A stretch of 64,000 nucleotides of DNA, from positions 492,921 through 556,920 of the forward strand of contig NZ_VOHK01000003.1 in assembly GCF_007859325.1 (NCBI RefSeq), written 5' to 3'. The stretch is from Luteimonas marina (lineage in GTDB: Bacteria > Pseudomonadota > Gammaproteobacteria > Xanthomonadales > Xanthomonadaceae). Made by a program: the position numbers and the translations under genes. This document shows positions 1-9,600 of this stretch, piece after piece; the first letter of the stretch is position 1; each line of letters starts with the position of its first letter. The notes under the pieces were generated by a model, which searched no databases, was not told the DNA's origin, and was given only the letters and a program-made list of their open reading frames with translations.

Positions 1-2
1 TG

Positions 3-95
3 GAACGACTGGTGGCCGACGGCCACGTGCGGCTGGACCGCGCGCAGCAGATCCTCGCCGAGCTCAGGGGCGAAGCGGAAGCGCCTGCGGACTGA
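3..95 (+). CDS. C-terminal end of an unidentified protein (cut by window edge)
   Basis: An open frame enters from the left edge and stops with TGA at 93-95, giving 30 residues ending in AEAPAD. It contains the stretch DGHVRLDRAQQILAEL, an amphipathic helix. No domain can be named from such a short tail. No terminator-like hairpin is evident between its stop and the convergent TerC gene. Confidence 0.5.
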   Translation, partial: ERLVADGHVRLDRAQQILAELRGEAEAPAD

Positions 96-267
96 CGCCC
101 GTGGCGGTCGCGGAGTTTGAATGGGACGGAGGCAACCGGTGACGCGGGCTTCGTCGCCAGCCCGGCGGCGAGGCCGCGCGGGCGCGGCGCCCGCCGGACC
201 TCATCGGTCCGCGTCAAGCCCGCGCATCGGGCCGGCGATCGCGCGATTGCCCGTGCCGGACAGGCGG

Positions 268-1005
268 TCAGGCTTCGCGCAGCGGCAGGTTGCGCTTGGC
301 CCACAGGTTCAGGCATTCGACCAGCGCGGAGAACCCCATCGCCCCGTAGATGTAGCCGCGCGGAACGTGCACGTCGAGGCCTTCCAGCACGAGGTAGGCG
401 CCGATCAGCAGGATGAAGGCCAGCGCCATCATCTTGATCGTCGGGTTGCTGTCGATGAACTGGCCCAGGGGGCGCGCCGCCAGCAGCATCACCGAGACCG
501 CCACCAAGATCGCGACCACCATCACCGGCACGTAGTCGCCGGCCATGCCGACCGCCGCGATCACCGAATCGAGCGAGAACACGATGTCGATGATCGCGAT
601 CTGCGTGATCACGCCCGCGAACGACGCCATCGGTCTGGTGCCGACGCCCTCGGACTCGGGTTCGGGTTCGCCGGCGACCAGGTCGCGGATCTCCATCGCG
701 CCCTTCACCAGCAGGAACAGGCCGCCCAGGATCAGCACCAGGTCGCGCACCGAAATGCCCTGGCCGAGCAGGGTGAACAGCTCCGACGTCAGGCCGGCAA
801 GCCAGGCCAGGGTCAGCAGCAGCGCGATGCGGGTGATGCAGGCGACGGCGATGCCGAACTTGCGCGCGAACTCGCGGCGCTCCGCCGGCAGCTTGCTGAC
901 CGCGATCGAGATGAACACCAGGTTGTCGATGCCCAGCACGATCTCGATCGTGCTCAACGTCAGCAGCAGGATCCAGACCTGCGGGTCGAGCCACAGGTCC
1001 ATCAT
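268..1005 (-). CDS. TerC/YkoY-family integral membrane protein
   Basis: 245 residues, about seven hydrophobic segments. The family hallmarks are visible: an acidic motif near the N-terminus (EIVLGIDNLVF) and its repeat in the second half (DIVFSLDSVIA), whose Asp residues line the putative metal path. TerC/YkoY proteins sit in the inner membrane; relatives export Mn2+ or are linked to tellurite resistance, but the substrate here is unknown. An acidic hydrophilic loop (EPEPESEG) separates the halves. Two in-frame ATGs begin the gene (MM). It stands alone, convergent with the fragment at 3-95. I looked upstream for the manganese riboswitch found before many relatives and did not see its conserved core. 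Confidence 0.9.
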   Translation of the reverse strand: MMDLWLDPQVWILLLTLSTIEIVLGIDNLVFISIAVSKLPAERREFARKFGIAVACITRIALLLTLAWLAGLTSELFTLLGQGISVRDLVLILGGLFLLVKGAMEIRDLVAGEPEPESEGVGTRPMASFAGVITQIAIIDIVFSLDSVIAAVGMAGDYVPVMVVAILVAVSVMLLAARPLGQFIDSNPTIKMMALAFILLIGAYLVLEGLDVHVPRGYIYGAMGFSALVECLNLWAKRNLPLREA

Positions 1006-1425
1006 CGGGAACGTTTTCCCGACGGGCCTGCATTCACAGCGGGCAGCCTGCCCGCGCCGGCTTCATGGACACCGGCGAGGATGGGCATCATCGCCAGGCG
1101 ATCCGGCACGGGGGACAGTCGACGGACCAATGGATGGAGTACCTGGGACATGTTCACGGAAGGAAGGAAGCGGAGATCGATGATCCGGCGCCGGGCGCGA
1201 GTCGCTTCGTGCAGGGCTGCATTGCCGTTCTCCATCCCGGCCACCGACTGCTGCGATTGCCGTAACCGCGTGGCGCCGCATCCCGTCCCCGGGGTTTGCG
1301 GGAGCGGACGCGATGTCGCGTACGAGCCGCGACACCATAGTCGCCCAAGTTGTCATGAAGCTGACATTCCTCGGCGCGTCCGTCCCGCAGTCGATGTCCC
1401 GCCTGCTTCCGGCACAGAGGGCGAT
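1006..1425. other. Intergenic region without a supported gene
   Basis: Open frames exist on both strands but none has family-like sequence or a good ribosome site; they look like GC-rich noise. Just upstream of the TerC start (minus strand) is a short inverted repeat GGGAA-aacg-TTCCC that could affect its translation. Nothing else is recognised. Confidence 0.4.
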
Positions 1426-1550
1426 CGTCATCCCCGCGAAGGCGGGGATCCAGGGTCTTTGGCCTTCAATGATGGAACGGCCCGGAGATTCCGCGGCCGG
1501 TTGGCGCTGCTACGAAAGACGCTGGATCCCCGCCTTCGCAGGAATGACGG
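1426..1550. repeat. Pair of inverted REP-like palindromic repeats (Xanthomonad type)
   Basis: Two 30-base arms in opposite orientation, 1426-1455 and 1521-1550. Each contains the core CCCCGC(G)AAGGCGGGGATCC or its complement, and the outer ends read CGTCAT and ATGACG. The 65 bases between them are unique. Similar CGTCATTCCCGCGAAGGCGG repeats are scattered between genes in many Xanthomonadaceae and are probably mobilised by a REP-associated tyrosine transposase acting elsewhere in the genome. Confidence 0.75.
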
Positions 1551-1578
1551 ATTCATATTTTACGGAGCGGTGGTTCCG

Positions 1579-1893
1579 TCAGTTCCCGAAACGCGCCTGC
1601 TTCACCTTGCGCTGCAGGACTTCGCCGGTCCGGCGGTCGATCACCAGTTCGACCTTCCGCTGCTGCGCGTCGCGCCCTTCCACTTCCGCCAGTCGATCTT
1701 CCAGTTCGATTTCGGTGATTACGGAGACGCCCTCCGCGATGGCACGGCGCTCCACGTCGCCTGCACTCATGTAGGCGTTGTTCGTCGCGGGGGTTCGGCC
1801 CGTCTGCTGTGCAAAGACGGCCATGGAGGAAATCACCAGCCCGGCGCCCATGAGCAGGGTGATGCCGGAAGTCTTGACTCGTTCGGTTCTCAT
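1579..1893 (-). CDS. Small secreted protein with a PepSY-like C-terminus
   Basis: 104 residues from the ATG at 1893 (MRTERVKTSG). A signal peptide is clear: a hydrophobic stretch ends in VFAQQ, so the product is exported to the periplasm. The C-terminus (KVELVIDRRTGEVLQRKVKQ) has the strand-turn-strand pattern of a PepSY/YpeB-type repeat, where DxRTGEV is typical. PepSY proteins are thought to modulate peptidases or sensor kinases. A similar PepSY protein is the first gene of the operon at 2927-5297, and both genes have the same kind of 11-base-period direct repeat upstream (1976-1993 here). A longer reading from 1965 is open but would put extra residues before the signal peptide. Confidence 0.7.
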   Translation of the reverse strand: MRTERVKTSGITLLMGAGLVISSMAVFAQQTGRTPATNNAYMSAGDVERRAIAEGVSVITEIELEDRLAEVEGRDAQQRKVELVIDRRTGEVLQRKVKQARFGN

Positions 1894-1975
1894 GTTCGAT
1901 GTCCTGTATGAAGTTGATTGCCTGTATCGGCAATCGTGTTCTACAGGGGGCTCGCTGACATGCACGGGAGGCCTG

Positions 1976-1993
1976 GCGTCAGCAGTGCGTCAG
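1976..1993 (-). promoter_or_regulatory. Predicted response-regulator site A (direct repeat, 11-base period)
   Basis: On the minus strand CTGACGC-ACTG-CTGACGC, two identical heptamers 11 bases apart, 83 bases upstream of the start of the PepSY gene at 1893. OmpR-family regulators bind such tandem half-sites. The same half-site and spacing recur at 2071-2087 and 5321-5337. Confidence 0.5.
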
Positions 1994-2070
1994 TTTCCCC
2001 GGAACGTGCACTCGTGATGGGGCGCCAGGCTTGCTTCCGCGAATGCGGGAGGGGCATTCCGTGACCCAGT

Positions 2071-2087
2071 CTGACGCCAGGCTGACG
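2071..2087 (+). promoter_or_regulatory. Predicted response-regulator site B
   Basis: CTGACG-CCAGG-CTGACG, period 11, with a weaker third half-site (GTGACC) at 2061. It lies in the 416-base divergent region between the PepSY gene (1893, minus) and cytochrome b561 (2310, plus), about 220 bases before the latter, so either gene could be the target. The rest of 1894-2309 holds no gene I can support. Confidence 0.45.
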
Positions 2088-2309
2088 GGATGCGTGCCGC
2101 GATTGTCAGGGGCGACCTGCTACAAGCCGTATCGGGCCATCCCGCCTGAAAGGTCCGGGCAGCCCGGGCCTTCCTGGCCTGCTTCCGGCGTTGCACAAAG
2201 CGCGTCGAATGCCGGGATCGGAGAAGGCAGGGGGCTGTAGGCACGGCTTTGAATCCGACCGCCAGCCAAGTTTGCGCCGTAACCGGAACACTGAACAGGA
2301 TGCGCCGAC

Positions 2310-2858
2310 ATGAATGATGCAAACGAAAACCCGGGTTTCAATCGTTGGTCGATCCGCCTTCATTGGCTGATGCTTGCCTTGTTCGTTGCGGTTTACGCCT
2401 TCATCGAGCTGCGGGTGCTGTTCGAGAAGGGAAGCGATGCCCGCGAGACGATGAAGAGCCTGCATTTCATGTTCGGCCTGCTCGTATTCGCGCTGGTGTG
2501 GCTGCGCCTGTTCCTTCGGCTGCGGTACGCCGCACCTCCGATCGTGCCGACGCCGCCTGCATGGCAGCGGCTGGTCTCCCGTGCAGTGCACGTGGTGCTC
2601 TACGCCTTCATGATCGGAATGCCGTTGGCCGGCTGGGTGGTCCTCAGTGCGGCCGGAAAGCCCATCCCGTTCTTCGGCCTGCACCTGCCTGCGCTGACAG
2701 GCCAGGACAAGGCGCTTGCGGGATCCATCGTGGAAATCCACGAGGCAGTGGGCACCGCCGGCTACTGGATCATCGGCTTGCACGCCCTGGCGGCGATCAT
2801 CCATCACTACGTCTGGAAGGACAACACGCTGCTGCGCATGCTGCCGACACGCAGGTGA
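2310..2858 (+). CDS. Cytochrome b561 family protein
   Basis: 182 residues with four membrane helices. Histidines expected to bind two b-type haems are visible: RLHWLM in helix 1, SLHFMF in helix 2, AVHVVLY in helix 3 and LHALAAIIHHYV in helix 4. Bacterial b561 proteins of the CybB/YodB type oxidise superoxide or pass electrons to the quinone pool in the inner membrane. Length and the closing KDNTLLRMLP motif fit the family. It is a single gene, convergent with the sensor kinase at 2927, and a predicted regulator site (2071) lies in its upstream region. Confidence 0.92.
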   Translation: MNDANENPGFNRWSIRLHWLMLALFVAVYAFIELRVLFEKGSDARETMKSLHFMFGLLVFALVWLRLFLRLRYAAPPIVPTPPAWQRLVSRAVHVVLYAFMIGMPLAGWVVLSAAGKPIPFFGLHLPALTGQDKALAGSIVEIHEAVGTAGYWIIGLHALAAIIHHYVWKDNTLLRMLPTRR

Positions 2859-2926
2859 GGTGAGCGGCGACGCCAATGCCGTCGGCGCCGGATTCCGATC
2901 GCCGCGGGCGCGTGGGAACGGATGGC

Positions 2927-4285
2927 TCAGGCCGTCCCGCGGATCGTTGGCCAGTCGAGCTGGACGCGCAGCCCGCCGAGTGCGGATTTCCCCAGGGTCA
3001 GCGTGCCCTGCGTCGCCTCGATGATGTCGCGGGCGATCGACAGGCCGAGCCCATGGTTGCCGCTGCCCGCTTCGTCGAGCCGTCCGCCGCGCTGCAGCGC
3101 TTCCTCGACGCTGATGTTCAGGCCGGGACCATCGTCTTCCACCACGAGCCCGACCCCCTCCGGAGCGGCGTGCCCGCGAACGGACACCTGGCGCCTTGCG
3201 AAGCGGGTCGCGTTCTCGATCAGCGCGCCCAGCACCTCCATGAGGTCGTCGCCCGCAATGGGGAGCCTGACGCCTTCCTCGATGTCCACGTCGTAGACCA
3301 GGCCGGCGCCGCGTTCGGTTCGCTGGAGTACCGAGACGATCCGGTCGGCGACTTCGACGGGATCCGCCTCGGACGTGCCGATCTGGTCGCGAATGGCGGC
3401 GGCGCGGGAGCGGGCAAGCTCCGCCTCGAGCGCCGCGCCGGCAGAGGACAGCACGCGGTCCAGGTCGTCGGCCAGCGCCGGCTGCGGTGCGGCCCTGACG
3501 CGCCGGCTCAGCGCGCCCAGCGCGGCAAGCGGCGTCTTCAGGGAGTGCGCGAGGTCGGCGGCGCGCCGCCGCGCCCGCACCACGTCGCGCTCGCGCGCCT
3601 CGGCCAGGCGGTTGATGGCGGAGGTCAGCGGCATGACCTCGCTCGGATAGCGCCCGTCCAGGCGCTCGGTCGGGCTGCGCCGCATCCGTTCGAGTTCGTT
3701 GCGCAGCCTGCGCAGCGGCTTCAGGCCGAGATGGATCTGCACCCAGGAGGCGGCCATGAGCATCAGCCACAGGGCCACGAGGAACAGTCCCAGTTCGCGG
3801 CGGAACTGGTTCCGGGCGATGCGCAGGTCGGCGATGTTCTGCGCCAGCTGCACGCGGATGGGGCGGTCGACGCCTTCCAGGCTGACGCTGCGTTCGAGCA
3901 GCATGATCCGCTGGTTGAAGGGGCCATCGTCCTCGCGCGCGCGCCATTTGTCGGTGTCGGCGTCGACCGGATCCGGCAGCGATTCATCCCAGAGCGAAAG
4001 CGAGCGCGAAGCCCCGGCCATCGACGTCAACTGCCAGTAGCGGCCACCGGCAGGCGTGTCGTACCTCGGGTCGGACACGTTGGCGCCGGACTGCGGCAGT
4101 CCCGCTTCATCGACGTGGAGGCTGGCGACGATGCGCAGCGCTTCGCGCTGCAGGTCTTCGGCCACGCGGCGTTCGATATGACGGGAAAACAGCAGGCTCA
4201 TGGCCAGCAGCGCAAGCGTCAGCGTCACCAGCATGGTGGCCGCCGCGCCCAGCATCAGGCGCCATCGCAGGGAGCCGGAGCTCAT
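2927..4285 (-). CDS. Sensor histidine kinase (PhoQ-like)
   Basis: 452 residues. Membrane helix 1 at about 10-33, periplasmic sensor region 34-165, helix 2 about 165-186, then HAMP-like linker, H-box DLAHSLKTPLAAL with the phospho-accepting His247, N-box (LIENATRFA) and G-boxes (DDGPGL, GLGLSI). The Ser-Leu-Lys-Thr H-box and the overall layout resemble the PhoQ group. It autophosphorylates and signals to the regulator encoded just upstream; the two genes overlap by four bases (ATGA at 4282-4285). It is the last gene of the PepSY-regulator-kinase operon, which suggests the periplasmic PepSY protein modulates its sensing. The signal is unknown. Confidence 0.92.
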   Translation of the reverse strand: MSSGSLRWRLMLGAAATMLVTLTLALLAMSLLFSRHIERRVAEDLQREALRIVASLHVDEAGLPQSGANVSDPRYDTPAGGRYWQLTSMAGASRSLSLWDESLPDPVDADTDKWRAREDDGPFNQRIMLLERSVSLEGVDRPIRVQLAQNIADLRIARNQFRRELGLFLVALWLMLMAASWVQIHLGLKPLRRLRNELERMRRSPTERLDGRYPSEVMPLTSAINRLAEARERDVVRARRRAADLAHSLKTPLAALGALSRRVRAAPQPALADDLDRVLSSAGAALEAELARSRAAAIRDQIGTSEADPVEVADRIVSVLQRTERGAGLVYDVDIEEGVRLPIAGDDLMEVLGALIENATRFARRQVSVRGHAAPEGVGLVVEDDGPGLNISVEEALQRGGRLDEAGSGNHGLGLSIARDIIEATQGTLTLGKSALGGLRVQLDWPTIRGTA

Positions 4286-4959
4286 GGGCCGCCGGACGGA
4301 GGCTCACCGCCGATCTGGTAGCCGAAGCCGCGCCGGGTGACGATGATGTCGGCGCCGAGCTTGCGCCGCAGGCGCAGCACCAGCGCCTCTATGGCGTTGG
4401 TGTCGCCCGATTCGCTGGTGCCGTAGAGATGGTCGGCCAGTTCCCCCGCCGAGACGGCGCGGTCGGCATGGTGGGCCAGGTAGTCGAAGAAGCGGAACTC
4501 CAGCGCGGAGAGCTGCACCGGTTTGCCGTCCAGCGTCGCGCTCATGCGGCGCGTGTCCAGCACCAGTCGGCCGCACTCCAGCAGCGGAGAGGCGCGTCCC
4601 GCCGCGCGCCGGACCAGCGCGCGCGCGCGGGTGACCAGTTCGCCGATCTTGAATGGCTTGGACAGGTAATCGTCCGCGCCGGCTTCGATGCCCTCGACCT
4701 TCTCCGTCCAGTCGCCGCGCGCGGACAGGATCAGGATCGGGAAATTGCGCTCGGCCATGCGCCAGCGGCGCAGCACGGACAGGCCGTCCATGCCGGGCAG
4801 GCCCAGGTCGAGGACGCACAGGTCGTAGTCTTCGGTATCGCCGAGGAACCAGGCCTTGCGGCCATCGTCCGCGCAGTCGACGACGAACCCGTTGGCGGCC
4901 AGCGCCGAGGCGACGTCGGCGCTGACATCCGGATCATCTTCGACGAGGAGGGCGCGCAC
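4282..4959 (-). CDS. OmpR/PhoP-family response regulator
   Basis: 225 residues from a GTG start at 4959. Receiver domain 1-115 with acidic pocket EDD (8-9), phospho-accepting Asp51 (VLDLGLPGMDG) and the conserved Lys in YLSKPF; winged-helix DNA-binding domain from about 130 to the end (VLRLRRKLGADIIVTRRGFGYQI). I chose GTG because it begins the conserved receiver strand and overlaps by one base the stop of the PepSY gene, showing translational coupling. It is the best candidate to bind the CTGACG direct repeats at 5321-5337 (its own operon), 1976-1993 and 2071-2087. Confidence 0.92.
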   Translation of the reverse strand: MRALLVEDDPDVSADVASALAANGFVVDCADDGRKAWFLGDTEDYDLCVLDLGLPGMDGLSVLRRWRMAERNFPILILSARGDWTEKVEGIEAGADDYLSKPFKIGELVTRARALVRRAAGRASPLLECGRLVLDTRRMSATLDGKPVQLSALEFRFFDYLAHHADRAVSAGELADHLYGTSESGDTNAIEALVLRLRRKLGADIIVTRRGFGYQIGGEPPSGGP

Positions 4960-5297
4960 TATTTGTCCTTGATCTTGATGACCTCGCCGGTTCGGGCATC
5001 GAGCTTGATTTCCCGGATGCGCCCGGACGGCGTCAGCACCTCGATCTCGTACTGCGGACCGGCCTTGTACTCGATCTCGATGATGTCGCCCGGCACCAGC
5101 GACGTGGCGATGGCCATGATACGTGCCAATGGCAGGATTTCGCCCCGCTGCAGCGCGGCGAGCGCGGCCTCCTGGGCCGCCTTCTTGGCGCGTTTTTCCT
5201 CGGCCTTGCGATCCTTGTCCTTGCCCTGCGACGGCACGGGCGCGGCGGCGCCGGTCACGAGGAAGACCGCGATCAGGAGGGGGAGGAGTGCGCGCAT
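4959..5297 (-). CDS. PepSY-domain periplasmic protein, first gene of a two-component operon
   Basis: 112 residues from ATG at 5297. Signal peptide MRALLPLLIAVFLVTGAAAP, then a lysine/alanine-rich charged helix (KDKDRKAEEKRAKKAAQEAA), then a PepSY domain (GDIIEIEYKAGPQYEIEVL, with LDARTGEVIKI). PepSY proteins in such operons (PepSY-regulator-kinase) probably act in the periplasm as modulators of the kinase. Longer open reading upstream has no signal peptide and crosses the predicted operator, so I rejected it. Confidence 0.85.
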   Translation of the reverse strand: MRALLPLLIAVFLVTGAAAPVPSQGKDKDRKAEEKRAKKAAQEAALAALQRGEILPLARIMAIATSLVPGDIIEIEYKAGPQYEIEVLTPSGRIREIKLDARTGEVIKIKDK

Positions 5298-5320
5298 GCT
5301 GGAAGCATTCCATTCCGTTG

Positions 5321-5337
5321 CTGACGCCAGACTGACG
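5321..5337 (-). promoter_or_regulatory. Predicted response-regulator site C (autoregulation)
   Basis: CTGACG-CCAGA-CTGACG, period 11, only 24-40 bases upstream of the PepSY start codon. Its arrangement matches sites A and B. Such closeness to the start places it over or next to the promoter of the PepSY-regulator-kinase operon. The divergent efflux genes begin at 5512. Confidence 0.5.
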
Positions 5338-5511
5338 CCCCCGTTCGGGGCGATGTCAGCAACGGGGCGTAAACATTGAGTCGACCAACAGCCTCCCACC
5401 GGGGCGGCCATGGACGCAAGCACACGCACACCTCCCCTGTCGCGTGGATTGCGCCCCGATCGCAGCGCTTGCGTCCATGTGTCGTCCCGGTTCCTTCCTG
5501 CCTGGCCGCCC

Positions 5512-6660
5512 ATGAACCTGCCCGGAAAGTCCCGAATACCCAAGCGCCGGTGGCTGCTGCTCGCGGGCCTTGCTGCGGGCGGCGGCCTGCTGTTGGCCTA
5601 CGCCCTGTCCGGTGACAAGACCGACGGGCAGGCCAATGCGGGCAAGGTGCCGCCGCTGGTCGAACTGGTCAGCAGCGAGGTGGCGGACCTGCCGCACATC
5701 GTGGAAGCGCAGGGGCACGTGGTGCCGATCAACGAGGTGGAGGTCCGGCCACAGATCGACGGCACGGTGTCCACCTTGAACTTCGGCGAGGGACAGGACG
5801 TGACCGCCGGGCAGCTGCTGTTCGTGCTCGATGCCGGGGACGCGCCGGCGCTGGTCCGCCAGGCCCGGGCGAAGTATGAGCAGACCACCGCCGAACTGGC
5901 CGAAGCGCGCCGCAACCACGCTAGGTCGCAGGAGCTGGTGGCGTCGAAGTACATCTCCCCCAGCGCGCTGGACGCGGCCGCGAGCAAGGTCGAGGTGCTG
6001 AAGGCGCAGCAGCAGGCGGCGCAGGCCGAGATCGAGAGCAGCCAGGTGAAGGCCGGCTATACCCGCATCGTTGCACCGATCTCGGGGCGCGCCGGCGCCG
6101 TTTCTGTGCGCCGTGGCGCACTGGTGCGGCCTTCCGACGCGGTCAGTCTGGTGCGGATCGTGCAGATGGATCCGATCGCGGTGGAGTTCAGCGTGCCCGA
6201 ACGCGAATTGGCGGCGCTGACCCACGCCCTCGGCAACGGTGAGGCAGAAGTGACCGCCGAGACCGGGAACGGCGCGATGCAGGGCACGATCGTGTTCACC
6301 GACAACACCATCGACCCGACCACCGGCACCATCCGCCTGAAGGCGCAGTTCGACAATCCCGAGCATCGGCTGTGGCCGGGCGGCTTCGTCCGCCTGCGGG
6401 TGGCCGCCGGCCTGAAGCGCGACGCGGTGGTGCTGCCGCCGCAGGCGCTGCTGGAAGGCCCGGAAGGGCACTTCGTCTACCAGGTGGACGCGCAGGGCAA
6501 GGTGCATGCGCGGCCGGTGAACTTCGCCGGCGTCCAGGACGGCGTCGCGGTGGTGACAGGACTGGAGGCGGGCGAGTCGATCGTGGCGGAGGGCAACCAG
6601 TCGATCCGGGAAGGGATGACGGTGCGGACGCGGTCGGCATCGGGGTCGGCCGCGCCATGA
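5512..6660 (+). CDS. RND efflux periplasmic adaptor subunit (membrane fusion protein)
   Basis: 382 residues from ATG 5512 (MNLPGKSRIPKRRW), chosen because a basic stretch and one membrane anchor (LLLAGLAAGGGLLLAYAL) follow directly. The adaptor order is visible: barrel strand, lipoyl half-motif (VEVRPQIDGTVSTLNFGEGQ), alpha-hairpin (about 100-165, ending QVKAGYTRI), second lipoyl half (APISGRAGAVSVRRGALV), beta-barrel, and membrane-proximal domain. MexH-like adaptors link an inner-membrane RND pump to an outer-membrane channel. The stop overlaps the start of the pump gene (ATGA). No channel gene is in this operon, so a channel from elsewhere must be shared. Confidence 0.92.
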   Translation: MNLPGKSRIPKRRWLLLAGLAAGGGLLLAYALSGDKTDGQANAGKVPPLVELVSSEVADLPHIVEAQGHVVPINEVEVRPQIDGTVSTLNFGEGQDVTAGQLLFVLDAGDAPALVRQARAKYEQTTAELAEARRNHARSQELVASKYISPSALDAAASKVEVLKAQQQAAQAEIESSQVKAGYTRIVAPISGRAGAVSVRRGALVRPSDAVSLVRIVQMDPIAVEFSVPERELAALTHALGNGEAEVTAETGNGAMQGTIVFTDNTIDPTTGTIRLKAQFDNPEHRLWPGGFVRLRVAAGLKRDAVVLPPQALLEGPEGHFVYQVDAQGKVHARPVNFAGVQDGVAVVTGLEAGESIVAEGNQSIREGMTVRTRSASGSAAP

Positions 6661-9600
6661 ATCTTTCCAGCCTCTGCCTGGAACGGCCGACCGCCACGAT
6701 CATGCTGTGGCTGGCGGTGGTGGTGGCCGGCATCCTGTGCTGGCTGGAGCTGCCGATCTCGGCGCTGCCGCGCTACGAGACGCCGACGATCGAGGTGGAG
6801 GCCAAGATGCCGGGCGCGAGCCCGGAGAACATGGCCACCTCGATCGCGACGCCGCTGGAGAAGGAATTCTCGTCGATCCCCGGGCTGGTTGGCACGACCT
6901 CCGAGAGCATCCAGGGCGAAACCAAGATCCTGCTGGAGTTCGAGCCCACGCGCGACATTGACGCCGCCGCGGCGGACGTGCAGGCCTCGCTGTTCCGCAT
7001 CAGCCGCTCGCTGCCGTCGGAACTGCCGGCGCCGCCGAGCTACAAGAAGGTCAATCCCGGCGATGCGCCGATCGTCTCGGTCGCGATCGACTCCCCGACC
7101 ATGCCGCTGTCGCGGCTGAACACCTACATCGACGAGGTGGTGGTGCCGGCGCTGTCGACCGTGCCGGGCGTGGCCCAGGTCACGGTCAAGGGCCGCAAGC
7201 GCTACGCGGTACGGGTGCACGTGGATCCCGAGCGGCTGGCGGCCCTGGACTTGACGCTGCTGGAAGTGGGCAACGCGTTGAAGGCGACCAACGCCAACAC
7301 GCCGCTGGGCCAGCTCGACGGCAATCGTCAGATGCTGGCGCTGCAGATGGACACCGGCCTGATGCGCGCGGCGGACTTCGCGGACGTGGTGGTCGCGACC
7401 CGCAACGGCCGCACGGTGCAGTTGAAGGACGTGGCCGAGGTCATCGACAGCGTCGAAGACGTGCAGAACACCAGCGAGGTCAACGGCAAGTACGCGATCG
7501 GGCTGGACATCCGCCGCCAGCCGGGTGCGAACACGGTGGCCGCGGTCGACGGCGTGGTTGCGGCGCTGGACCGGCTGCGCAGCCAGATGCCGCCATCCGT
7601 GAACGTGCGGGTGCTGGGCGACCGTTCGCTCTCGATCCGCCACGCCATCCACGACGTCAACATCACTCTGGGGCTCACCGTGGCGCTGGTGGTGCTGGTG
7701 ATCTTCCTGTTCCTGCGCCGGCTGTCGGCCACCGTGATCCCGGCGGTGACCGTGCCGGTTTCGCTGCTGGGCACGTTCGCGCTGATGTGGTGGATGGATC
7801 TGAGCCTGAACAACATCTCGCTGATGGGCCTGACCATCGCAGTCGGCCTGGTGGTGGACGACGCGATCGTGGTGCTCGAGAACATCATGCGCCATCGCGA
7901 ACGCGGCCTGCCGATCCGCGAAGCCGTGGACATCGGGGCGAGGGAAGTGGGATTCACCGTCGTCTCCATCTCGGTCTCGCTGGTGGCGGTGTTCATCCCG
8001 ATCTTCTTCATGCCGGGCACGGTGGGTCTGCTGTTCCACGAGTTTGCGATCGTGGTCGCGACCGCCATCCTCGTGTCCGCGCTGGTGTCGCTGACCCTGA
8101 TCCCGGCCATCGCGCCGTCGATCCTCGCCAGGTCGCGGGAACTGCCGCACGCGGCGCATCCGGCTGGCGGCGCGATGGGCGCGATGGGCGCGGTCTACGC
8201 GCGCGCGCTGGACTGGGCGCTGTCGCACCGTCGAGCCGTGATAGTGATCGGCGCGGCCACCGTCGTGCTGACCGTGGCGATGTACCAGCTCGCGCCCAAG
8301 GGCTTCTTCCCGCAGGAGGACACCGGCCAGGTCTCGGTCAAGCTCAAGGCGCCACCGGACATGTCGTTCGCGGCGCGGCTGGTCGCGCTGCGCCAGGTGC
8401 AGTCCATCCTGTTGCAGGACGATGCGGTGCAGGCCATCGCTTCCAAGGTGGACCAGGACAGCACCAAGTTCGACATCGACCTGAAGGATCGTTCGCAACG
8501 CCCCTCGATGCAGGTGGTGCTGGCGCGCATGCGCAGGGACACCAACATCCTCCCGGGCATCTCGGTGTCGTTCAGTCCGGTGCAGAACCTGAAGGTCGGT
8601 TCGAGCAGTTCCGCCAGCGCCTACCAGTACACCCTGCAGTCGCTCGGCGCCGACGACCTGGATGCCTGGGCGGAGAAGCTGCTGCACGTGCTGAAGGCGT
8701 CGGACGTGTTCGCCGACGTCGAATCGGATTCGGAAGCACTTGGCCTTGAAGCCTCGATCGAGGTGGACCGCAACAAGCTGGCCATGCTGGGTATCGACAT
8801 GTCGTCCTTCCGCAACACCCTGTACGCCGCGTTCGGCACGCGCGAGGTCTCGACGATCTTTGCGCCGGAAGCGAGTTACAAGGTGATCATGGTGCTGGCC
8901 GACGCGCAGCGGCGCGACGAACAGGCGCTGGGCAAGGTGTACGTGCGCAGCGCAGAAGGCGCGCTGGTGCCGCTGGGAGCGATCGCCAGCATCAAGCGCA
9001 GCAGCGGCAAGACCCTGGTCGCGCACAAGGCGCAACTGCCGGCGCACACCATTTCGTTCGAACTGGCGCCGGGATACTCGCTGTCCGACGCCCAACTTGT
9101 GATTGCCGAAGGGCAGCGCGACATCGGGATGCCCGACACCCTGTTCGGCTCCTTCGACGGCCAGGCCGCGCTGTACGAGCGCTCGCAGACCACGCAGATC
9201 TGGCTGGTGGTGGCGGCCGTGGCGGTGATCTATCTGATCCTGGGCGTGCTGTACGAGAGCTGGATCCACCCGGTCACCATCCTGATGGGTATCCCGTCGG
9301 CGGCTCTCGGCGCGCTGCTGGCGCTGCGGCTGACCGGGCTCGAGCTCACCTTCGTGGCGATGATCGGCATCGTGCTGCTGATCGGTATCGTCAAGAAGAA
9401 CGCGATCATGATGATCGACTTCGCGCTCGAGGCGCAGCGCAAGCAGGGCTGGTCGTCCGAGCGCGCGATCCGCGAGGCCTGCCTGCACCGTTTCCGCCCG
9501 ATCATGATGACCACCATCTGCGCGCTAGTCGGCGCCCTGCCGCTGGCGCTGGGGGTGGGTGCGGGCGCGGAGCTTCGGCAGCCGATGGGCGTGGCGGTGG

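Noticed and set aside
1006..1330. Possible yybP-ykoY manganese riboswitch before the TerC gene
   Set aside because: Read on the minus strand, the region lacks the conserved GGGGAGTAG-like core and its paired partner.
1002..1431. Several open frames upstream of the TerC gene
   Set aside because: No family-like sequence, no ribosome site, frames overlap each other on both strands.
6477..9488. 1003-codon open frame antisense to the RND pump
   Set aside because: His/Arg/Gln-rich composition without any domain; a typical shadow of a GC-rich gene whose sense frame has all pump motifs.
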